A stretch of DNA of 64,000 nucleotides, taken from positions 930,001-994,000 of the forward strand of contig NZ_JACHLL010000001.1 in assembly GCF_014207935.1 (NCBI RefSeq), read 5' to 3'. The position numbers and the translations under genes were made by a program. The notes below the pieces were generated by a model. It was not told the origin of the DNA and made no database searches. It worked only from the letters and a program-made list of their open reading frames with translations. Shown here piece after piece: positions 58,023-64,000 of the stretch (within the stretch, counting starts at the first letter, position 1; the number at the start of each line of letters is the position of its first letter). This DNA is from Pseudomonas fluvialis. Lineage in GTDB: Bacteria > Pseudomonadota > Gammaproteobacteria > Pseudomonadales > Pseudomonadaceae.

Positions 58023-58395
58023 GACGGCTCCTGCACAAGGACATGACGGATAAATGAAGAAAACAAGAAGACCTTAGTCGCTCTCCATTTAAGACCAAGA
58101 ATTAATCTTCATAAGACAGAAGTTTTTCCAAAGGCGAGCTGCTTCACGCTTGGCCATAAATTGGCCGTGCTTAGTGCGGCGTGGCTTACAGCCATTCTGT
58201 TACCTGTTTCAGGAAAAAAGTTGCTTACTGCGGCGCCCTGTCGCAGGGCCTGTCTATACTCCCCCTCGATGGGCTTTACCTGGAACCCCGATTGAGTGCT
58301 CCGTGAGAGTACGGCGATTCTGGTCAGTGGTATGGGCTGCCGTTCCCGCGCGCGACTCAAGTCGGCGATAAAACAAGAACAATGGGGAACTCGCG
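58023..58395. promoter_or_regulatory. Non-coding control region upstream of the cox operon
   Basis: 373 nt without a supportable gene. The part next to the minus-strand gene (58040-58130) is AT-rich. CTATACT at 58254-58260 is an excellent RpoS-type extended -10 element; no sigma-70 -35 is correctly placed. A 6-bp palindrome GCCCTG-TCG-CAGGGC (58235-58249) occupies the -35 area. The leader to coxB would be about 130 nt, which is long. Confidence 0.6.
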
Positions 58396-59520
58396 ATGAT
58401 GCGACATCCACGTGTATGGATGGCTTCACTGCTATGCCTTGTGTTTGCACCTGCCCATGCAGAATGGGCAGTAAACATGTCTCCCGGGGCCACCGAAGTC
58501 AGTCGCTCCGTCTTCGATCTGCACATGACCATCTTCTGGATCTGTGTGGTCATCGGTGTGGTGGTGTTCGGCGTCATGTTCTGGTCGATGCTGATCCACC
58601 GTCGCGCCAGCGGCCAGCAGCCGGCCCACTTCCATGAAAGCACCACGGTGGAGATCCTCTGGACCATCGTGCCGCTGGTGATTCTGGTGGTGATGGCGAT
58701 ACCGGCGACCAAGACCCTGATAGACATCTACGACACCAGCGAATCAGAACTGGATATCCAGATCACCGGTTACCAGTGGAAGTGGCACTACAAGTACCTG
58801 GGTCAGGACGTGGAGTTTTTCAGCAATCTGGCCACGCCCAGTGCGCAGATCCACAACAAAACAGCCAAGGATGAGCACTACCTGCTGGAGGTCGACCAGC
58901 CGCTGGTGATTCCGGTGGGCACCAAGGTGCGCTTTCTGGTCACCGCTGCCGATGTGATCCATTCCTGGTGGGTGCCGGCGCTAGCGGTGAAGAAGGACGC
59001 CATTCCCGGCTTCGTCAACGAGTCCTGGACACGCATCGACACGCCCGGCATCTACCGCGGCCAGTGCACCGAGCTGTGCGGCAAGGACCACGGCTTCATG
59101 CCGGTGGTGGTCGAGGTCAAGTCGAAGGAAGACTTTTCCAAGTGGCTGGCCGAGCGCAAGCAGGCTGCCCTGGCCGAGAAGGAGCTGACCAGCAAGGTCT
59201 GGACTCTGGACGAGCTGGTGGCGCGTGGCGAAAAGGCCTACCAGACCAACTGTGCCTCCTGCCACCAGCCGACCGGCGAAGGCCTGCCACCGATGTTCCC
59301 GCCACTCAAGGGTTCGAAGATCGCCACCGGCCCGGCGGCCGGGCATATCGGCATCGTCGTCAACGGCAAGGCGGGCACGGCCATGGCGGCTTTCGGCAAG
59401 CAGCTGTCGGAAGTCGATATCGCCGCGATCATCACCTACGAACGCAACGCCTGGGGCAACAAGGTGGGTGACATGGTCACGCCCAAGGACATTGTCGCGT
59501 TCAAAAAGGCTCAGGAGTAA
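58396..59520 (+). CDS. coxB: Cytochrome c oxidase subunit II with fused cytochrome c domain
   Basis: 374-residue subunit II of the aa3-type oxidase. A signal/anchor at the N-terminus and two membrane helices (about residues 40-110) are followed by the CuA domain with GQCTELCGKDHGFMP (Cys about 224 and 228, His about 232). A C-terminal cytochrome c domain has CASCH at about residues 286-290 and a probable Met ligand in GTAMAAFG. The fused haem (caa3 arrangement) lets the enzyme accept electrons directly. There are two possible Met starts in tandem (58396, 58399). First gene of the operon; coxA follows by 5 nt. Confidence 0.95.
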   Translation: MMRHPRVWMASLLCLVFAPAHAEWAVNMSPGATEVSRSVFDLHMTIFWICVVIGVVVFGVMFWSMLIHRRASGQQPAHFHESTTVEILWTIVPLVILVVMAIPATKTLIDIYDTSESELDIQITGYQWKWHYKYLGQDVEFFSNLATPSAQIHNKTAKDEHYLLEVDQPLVIPVGTKVRFLVTAADVIHSWWVPALAVKKDAIPGFVNESWTRIDTPGIYRGQCTELCGKDHGFMPVVVEVKSKEDFSKWLAERKQAALAEKELTSKVWTLDELVARGEKAYQTNCASCHQPTGEGLPPMFPPLKGSKIATGPAAGHIGIVVNGKAGTAMAAFGKQLSEVDIAAIITYERNAWGNKVGDMVTPKDIVAFKKAQE

Positions 59521-59525
59521 CGGAC

Positions 59526-61109
59526 ATGAGTGCAGTGATCGACCACGGTCATACTGACCACGCCCATGGCCCGGCCAAGGGCCTTATGCGCTGGGTGCTG
59601 ACCACCAATCACAAGGACATCGGCACGATGTACCTGTGGTTCAGCTTTGCCATGTTCCTGCTTGGCGGGTCCATGGCCATGGTGATCCGCGCCGAGCTGT
59701 TCCAGCCCGGCCTGCAGATCGTGCAGCCGGAATTCTTCAACCAGATGACCACCATGCACGGCCTGATCATGGTCTTCGGCGCGGTGATGCCGGCCTTCGT
59801 CGGCCTGGCCAACTGGATGATTCCGCTGATGATTGGCGCGCCGGACATGGCCCTGCCGCGGATGAACAACTTCAGCTTCTGGTTGCTGCCGGCCGCCTTC
59901 GGCATGCTGGTCAGCACTCTGTTCAGTGAAGGCGGCGGGCCCAACTTCGGCTGGACCTTCTACGCGCCGCTGTCGACCACCTATGCGCCGGAGTCGGTGA
60001 CCTTCTTCATCTTCGCCGTGCACCTGATGGGCATCAGCTCGATCATGGGGGCGATCAACGTGGTCGCCACCATCCTCAACCTGCGTGCCCCCGGCATGAC
60101 CCTGATGAAGATGCCGCTGTTCGTCTGGACCTGGCTGATCACCGCCTTCCTGCTGATCGCGGTGATGCCGGTGCTGGCAGGTTGCGTGACCATGATGCTG
60201 ATGGACATCCACTTCGGCACCAGCTTCTTCAGTGCGGCCGGCGGTGGCGATCCGGTGCTGTTCCAGCATGTGTTCTGGTTCTTCGGCCACCCCGAGGTGT
60301 ACATCATGATCCTGCCGGCCTTCGGCGCCGTCAGCTCGATCATACCGGCCTTCGCGCGCAAGCCGCTGTTCGGCTACACCTCGATGGTCTATGCGACGGC
60401 GAGCATCGCCTTCCTGTCGTTCATCGTCTGGGCGCACCACATGTTCACCGTGGGTATTCCTCTCACCGGCGAGCTGTTCTTCATGTACGCCACCATGCTG
60501 ATCGCCGTGCCGACCGGGGTGAAGGTGTTCAACTGGGTGTCGACCATGTGGCAGGGCTCGATGACCTTCGAGGCGCCCATGCTGTTTGCCGTGGCCTTCG
60601 TCATCCTGTTCACCATCGGCGGCTTCTCCGGGCTGATGCTGGCCATCGCCCCGGCGGACTTCCAGTACCACGACACCTACTTCGTGGTCGCGCACTTCCA
60701 CTACGTGCTGGTGCCCGGCGCGATTTTCGGCATCTTCGCCTCGGCCTACTACTGGCTGCCCAAGTGGACCGGGCACATGTACGACGAGACTCTGGCCAAG
60801 CTGCATTTCTGGATGAGCTTCATCGGCATGAACCTGGCGTTCTTCCCGATGCACTTCGTCGGCCTGGCCGGCATGCCGCGGCGCATCCCCGACTACAACC
60901 TGCAGTTCGCCGACTTCAACATGGTGTCGTCGGTGGGCGCCTTCACTTTCGGGGCGACCCAGTTCCTCTTCCTGTTCATCGTCATCAAGTGCATCCGTGG
61001 CGGCAAGCCCGCCCCGGCCAAGCCCTGGGATGGCGCCGAAGGGCTGGAGTGGACAGTGCCTTCGCCGGCGCCTTACCACACCTTCAGCACACCGCCGGAT
61101 GTGAAGTAG
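59526..61109 (+). CDS. coxA: Cytochrome c oxidase subunit I
   Basis: 527-residue catalytic subunit, with twelve membrane helices, two haems a/a3 and CuB. Seen: the haem-a His in TTMHGLIMVF, the CuB/Tyr helix WFFGHPEVYIMILP with His-x3-Tyr, the CuB His pair VWAHHMFTVG, and the haem His region HDTYFVVAHFHYVL. The D-channel sequence NxxxxxxN-type loop (AFVGLANWMIPLMIGAPD) is also present. Length matches the A-type oxidases. Confidence 0.97.
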   Translation: MSAVIDHGHTDHAHGPAKGLMRWVLTTNHKDIGTMYLWFSFAMFLLGGSMAMVIRAELFQPGLQIVQPEFFNQMTTMHGLIMVFGAVMPAFVGLANWMIPLMIGAPDMALPRMNNFSFWLLPAAFGMLVSTLFSEGGGPNFGWTFYAPLSTTYAPESVTFFIFAVHLMGISSIMGAINVVATILNLRAPGMTLMKMPLFVWTWLITAFLLIAVMPVLAGCVTMMLMDIHFGTSFFSAAGGGDPVLFQHVFWFFGHPEVYIMILPAFGAVSSIIPAFARKPLFGYTSMVYATASIAFLSFIVWAHHMFTVGIPLTGELFFMYATMLIAVPTGVKVFNWVSTMWQGSMTFEAPMLFAVAFVILFTIGGFSGLMLAIAPADFQYHDTYFVVAHFHYVLVPGAIFGIFASAYYWLPKWTGHMYDETLAKLHFWMSFIGMNLAFFPMHFVGLAGMPRRIPDYNLQFADFNMVSSVGAFTFGATQFLFLFIVIKCIRGGKPAPAKPWDGAEGLEWTVPSPAPYHTFSTPPDVK

Positions 61110-61121
61110 GGAGGCGCGGCC

Positions 61122-61670
61122 ATGGCCCAGGGCATGAGCACCCGCCAACTGATCCAGCGCCTGTTGCTGCTGGTGCTGGTGATGTTCGGTTTCGGCTTTG
61201 CCCTGGTGCCGATCTACGAGGTCATGTGCCAGGCCTTCGGCATCAACGGCAAGACCGCCGGCGCCTATCAGGGCGAGCAGACGGTGGACGAGGCGCGCCA
61301 GGTGCGGGTGCAGTTCCTCGCCACCAATGCCGCCGACATGGTCTGGGAGTTTCAGCCACTGGCCGATGAGGTCGCGGTGCATCCGGGGGCGGTGAGCGAG
61401 ATGCGGTTTGTCGCCTTCAACCCCACCGACAAGCCGATGACTGCCCAGGCCATTCCCAGCGTGGCGCCGTCCAAGGCCGCGGCCTTTTTCCACAAGACCG
61501 AATGTTTCTGCTTTACCCAGCAGGTGCTGCAGCCGGGCGAGCGCATCGAGATGCCGGTGCGTTTCATCGTCGACCGCGACCTGCCCGCGGATGTACGCCA
61601 CCTGACGCTGGCCTACACCCTGTTCGATATCACTGCGCGGAAACCGCCTGTCCCCGTGGCAGGACGATAA
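61122..61670 (+). CDS. ctaG: Cytochrome c oxidase assembly protein CtaG (Cox11 family)
   Basis: 182-residue inner-membrane copper chaperone for the CuB site. One N-terminal membrane helix (LLLLVLVMFGFGFALVPIY) is followed by a periplasmic domain with the copper-binding CFCFTQQ motif (residues about 127-133). Position between coxA and coxC is typical. An alternative in-frame Met lies four codons later. Confidence 0.95.
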   Translation: MAQGMSTRQLIQRLLLLVLVMFGFGFALVPIYEVMCQAFGINGKTAGAYQGEQTVDEARQVRVQFLATNAADMVWEFQPLADEVAVHPGAVSEMRFVAFNPTDKPMTAQAIPSVAPSKAAAFFHKTECFCFTQQVLQPGERIEMPVRFIVDRDLPADVRHLTLAYTLFDITARKPPVPVAGR

Positions 61671-61683
61671 GGAGAAGCATGCT

Positions 61684-62571
61684 ATGTCGACTCACGAGCA
61701 GTACTACGTTCCCGCCCAGAGCAAGTGGCCGATCATCGCCACCCTGGGCATGCTGTTTTCCGTCTACGGCCTGGGCACCTGGTTCAACGACCTCAAGGCC
61801 GACCGAGCCGAATCCAACGGCCCGCTGATCTTCTTCATCGGCGGTCTGTTCCTCGCCTACATGCTGTTCGGCTGGTTCGGCAACGTGATCCGCGAGAGCC
61901 GTGGTGGCCTGTACAGCGCGCAGATGGACCGCTCGTTCCGCTGGGGCATGAGCTGGTTCATCTTCTCCGAGGTGATGTTCTTTGCCGCCTTCTTCGGCGC
62001 CCTGTTCTACGTGCGCACCTTCGCCGGGCCTTGGCTGGGTGGTGAGGGTGCCAAGGGCATCGCCGAGATGCTCTGGCCGAACTTCGATTACACCTGGCCG
62101 CTGCTCAATACCCCCGACCCCAAGCTGTATCCGGCACCCAAGGGCATCATCGATCCGTGGCATCTGCCGCTGATCAACACCATCCTGCTGGTCACCTCCA
62201 GCTTCACGGTGACCTTCGCCCACCACGCGCTGAAGAAGAACCACCGCACGGCGCTCAAGGCCTGGCTGGCGCTGACCGTGCTGCTGGGCGCGTCGTTCCT
62301 GGTGCTGCAGGTCGAGGAGTATGTGCACGCCTACACCGAGCTGGGCCTGACCCTCGGCTCGGGCATCTACGGCGCCACCTTCTTCATGCTCACCGGCTTT
62401 CACGGTGCCCACGTAACGCTCGGCGCGATCATCCTCACGGTGATGCTGATCCGCGTGCTCAAGGGGCATTTCACGGCGGATCAGCACTTCGGTTTCGAGG
62501 CGGCCAGTTGGTACTGGCACTTCGTCGATGTGGTCTGGTTGGGCCTGTTCGTTTTTGTCTATGTGCTCTGA
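61684..62571 (+). CDS. coxC: Cytochrome c oxidase subunit III
   Basis: 295-residue integral membrane subunit III with seven predicted helices. Conserved parts: WGMSWFIFSEVMFFAAFFGA, the central FAHHALKKNHR loop and helix, and the C-terminal FHGAHVTLGAIILTVM and EAASWYWHFVDVVWL. It stabilises subunit I. A GGAGAAG Shine-Dalgarno precedes the ATG by 6 nt. Confidence 0.97.
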   Translation: MSTHEQYYVPAQSKWPIIATLGMLFSVYGLGTWFNDLKADRAESNGPLIFFIGGLFLAYMLFGWFGNVIRESRGGLYSAQMDRSFRWGMSWFIFSEVMFFAAFFGALFYVRTFAGPWLGGEGAKGIAEMLWPNFDYTWPLLNTPDPKLYPAPKGIIDPWHLPLINTILLVTSSFTVTFAHHALKKNHRTALKAWLALTVLLGASFLVLQVEEYVHAYTELGLTLGSGIYGATFFMLTGFHGAHVTLGAIILTVMLIRVLKGHFTADQHFGFEAASWYWHFVDVVWLGLFVFVYVL

Positions 62572-62581
62572 GCGGGGGGGC

Positions 62582-62785
62582 TCACCAGGTGGCGTGGCTG
62601 ACCAGTTGGCCGCTGTAGAAGCCCCAGGCGATCAGCGCCAGGGTGATGGCAGTGAGACACACCCGCACCGTCAGGGCATTGACCAGCCGGGAGCCCTGGC
62701 CGGCATCGCGAACCAGAAACACCAGGCCACTGAACAGGCTGATCACGGTGGCCAGCAGCATCAGGACAATCGCCAGCTTGAGCAT
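62582..62785 (-). CDS. DUF2909 twin-transmembrane protein
   Basis: 67-residue protein consisting of two membrane helices (LAIVLMLLATVISLFSGLVFLV and VCLTAITLALIAWGFY) joined by a short polar loop. This small family is regularly found in cox operon neighbourhoods of pseudomonads and is of unknown function. It is read on the opposite strand between coxC and the SURF1 gene. Start ATG 62785 gives MLKLAIVLM; longer forms into the SURF1 leader are rejected. Confidence 0.8.
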   Translation of the reverse strand: MLKLAIVLMLLATVISLFSGLVFLVRDAGQGSRLVNALTVRVCLTAITLALIAWGFYSGQLVSHATW

Positions 62786-62861
62786 GGTGGTGACTCCGGG
62801 GGAAGGACATGCGGGTAAACGGCAGTATAGGCAGTGGCACGCAGCAGCCAGGGGGGCGGGC

Positions 62862-63590
62862 ATGAACGGCTTTCGTCCCGGTCTGGCGCCGACCGTGCTG
62901 GTGCTGTTGATGCTGCCGCTGCTGATCGGTCTGGGTGTGTGGCAACTGCAGCGTGCCGAGGAAAAGCGCCAGTTGCTCGCCGCCGAGGCGCTTCAGCGCG
63001 AGGCCCCGGCTCAGCCGCTGAGTCAGTTGGAAGAGCTGGCCGATCCCGCGTTTCGCCAGGTACGCCTGCACGGCCGCTTCGACGACCGGCATGCCCTGTT
63101 GCTGGACAGCCGCATTCGCCACGGTCAGGTAGGTGTCGAGCTGCTGCAACCCTTCTATGACCAGGCCAGCGGCCTGTGGCTGCTGGTCAACCGCGGCTGG
63201 CTGCCCTGGCCCGATCGCCGCCAGACGGTGCAGTTCAGCACCCCCGATCAGGAGCTGGACCTGACCGCCTGGGTCTACCGTTCCCCGGGCGAGCCGCTGC
63301 AACTGTCGGCCACGCCCTCGCGTGACTGGCCCCGGCTGATCAACCGGGTCGAGGCTCGCGCCCTGTGGAGCGAATTGGGGCGCGCCGGCTGGCCCTATGA
63401 ACTGCGTCTGAATCCCGGTCCGGCTGCTTATGCAGTGGACTGGCCCATCGTGGCCATGGGCCCGGAAAAACACCTCGGCTATGCCGTGCAGTGGTTTGCC
63501 CTGGGCCTGGCACTCATCCTTCTCTATAGCTACCTCGGCTGGCGCCGAGCGCAGGAGCTTGCCCATGTCGCACAGTCTGACGCTGTCTGA
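62862..63590 (+). CDS. SURF1-family cytochrome oxidase biogenesis protein
   Basis: 242-residue SURF1-like protein that helps insert haem a into subunit I. It has N- and C-terminal membrane helices (TVLVLLMLPLLIGLGVWQLQRA; AVQWFALGLALILLYSYLG) with a periplasmic middle containing VNRGWLPWP. The family signature GVWQLQRAEEK is present. The start at 62862 gives MNGFRPGLAP. Its end overlaps the following gene by 26 nt. Confidence 0.92.
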   Translation: MNGFRPGLAPTVLVLLMLPLLIGLGVWQLQRAEEKRQLLAAEALQREAPAQPLSQLEELADPAFRQVRLHGRFDDRHALLLDSRIRHGQVGVELLQPFYDQASGLWLLVNRGWLPWPDRRQTVQFSTPDQELDLTAWVYRSPGEPLQLSATPSRDWPRLINRVEARALWSELGRAGWPYELRLNPGPAAYAVDWPIVAMGPEKHLGYAVQWFALGLALILLYSYLGWRRAQELAHVAQSDAV

Positions 63591-64000
63591 ATCCTCCTCG
63601 CCGCGGGTGGGCCGCGGGCGTTTGCAGTTGCTGCTGATCCTGGCGGTGGTAATCGGCCCGATGCTGCTGGCCTCGGCCATGTACCACTGGCGCTTCTGGG
63701 TGCCGGAAGGGCGCAGCTACCACGGCGAGCTGATCGGCGGCGCCCTGAGTCGGGCCGATCTCGGCCTGCCGGTGCTGGAGGAAAGCCGCTGGCAGCTGCT
63801 GGTCACGGCGCCGGGCGAGTGCGCGGCAGATTGCCAGCAGCTGGTCTACCTGGCGCGGCAGATCCATATCGGTCTGGGTCGTGAAGCGGCGCGGGGCGCT
63901 CATGCACTGGCGACCGGGAGTACCCCGGAGGATTTCGCCGCCCAGCTGGCGCGGGAATACCCGCAACTGCAGCGCTTCACCCTGGCGGCGGACCGCTATC
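63565..64000 (+). CDS. Membrane-anchored protein downstream of SURF1 (3' end cut by window)
   Basis: Partial gene, at least 145 residues, starting MSHSLTLSESSSPRVGRGR. It has one membrane helix (LQLLLILAVVIGPMLLASAMY) and then a soluble domain facing the periplasm (WQLLVTAPGECAADCQQLVY with two Cys). An AGGAG Shine-Dalgarno lies 7 nt before the ATG, within the SURF1 3' end. By position it matches P. aeruginosa PA0111, which is of unknown function in the oxidase cluster. The two Cys are spaced C-x3-C as in Sco/thioredoxin-like copper proteins, but the sequence is too short to decide. Confidence 0.78.
   Translation, partial: MSHSLTLSESSSPRVGRGRLQLLLILAVVIGPMLLASAMYHWRFWVPEGRSYHGELIGGALSRADLGLPVLEESRWQLLVTAPGECAADCQQLVYLARQIHIGLGREAARGAHALATGSTPEDFAAQLAREYPQLQRFTLAADRY

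Noticed and set aside
59511..61601. A 696-codon His-rich open frame on the minus strand opposite coxA and ctaG
   Set aside because: Its extreme His/Gln/Gly content mirrors the complement of membrane-protein codons. coxA is certain on the other strand.

Overview
This is a chromosomal window from a Pseudomonas species (Pseudomonadaceae, Gammaproteobacteria) centred on the replication origin. The evidence is the gene order atp operon - parB - parA - rsmG - mnmG - mnmE - yidC - yidD - rnpA - rpmH - oriC - dnaA - dnaN - recF - gyrB, followed by the blocks that sit next to gyrB in P. aeruginosa (acyltransferase, gmhB, glyS, glyQ, tag, lauroyltransferase, PilZ, trkA, rsmB, fmt, def, LysM, dprA, tsaC, hemF, aroE, plcB). 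I assign this from remembered gene order and protein resemblance, not a search, so the species is not fixed. Base composition is GC-rich. I saw no rRNA, tRNA, CRISPR array, insertion sequence or prophage.

Layout. 1-4194: F1Fo ATP synthase operon (minus strand, atpA truncated by the window edge) with a clear sigma-70 promoter. 4239-8460: parB, parA, rsmG, mnmG. 8461-8931: a non-coding, AT-rich segment with several DnaA boxes beside mnmG. 8932-12836: mnmE, yidC, yidD, rnpA, rpmH. 12837-13339: oriC. 13340-19489: dnaA-dnaN-recF-gyrB, with two parS sites inside recF. 19668-24032: acyltransferase, gmhB, glyS, glyQ (minus). 24114-38614: housekeeping genes in the order listed above, ending with plcB, a parvulin-like isomerase and a coiled-coil protein. 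38754-40930: ppk2 and pbpG. 41025-46519: an accessory glycan-type cluster (PhyH-type dioxygenase, polysaccharide pyruvyl transferase with coiled-coil repeats, two paralogous glycosyltransferases, a small DRR-repeat protein). 46744-50421: trpA/trpB with divergent trpI, dodecin, DUF1161. 50470-53801: lipoprotein, predicted aminopeptidase, degenerate response regulator, gamma-carbonic-anhydrase-like protein. 53891-57361: prlC, YheV, radical SAM protein. 57372-64000: an unknown protein and the aa3-type cytochrome oxidase operon (coxB-coxA-ctaG-coxC, DUF2909, SURF1, start of the next gene).

How it works together: genes flanking the origin serve initiation (DnaA, DnaN), repair and supercoiling (RecF, GyrB), segregation (ParA/ParB acting on parS) and RNA/ribosome/membrane biogenesis (RpmH, RnpA, YidC, MnmE/MnmG, RsmG). 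ATP synthase and cytochrome oxidase form the two ends of the window. Strands mostly diverge from oriC.

Most of the window is conserved core genome. The parts that deserve attention are the 41-46.5 kb glycan cluster, the second origin-like DnaA-box cluster beside mnmG, homopolymer tracts in trpI and in the atp promoter spacer, and the unexplained PlcB/foldase trio. I do not claim a wholly new defence or mobile system here.
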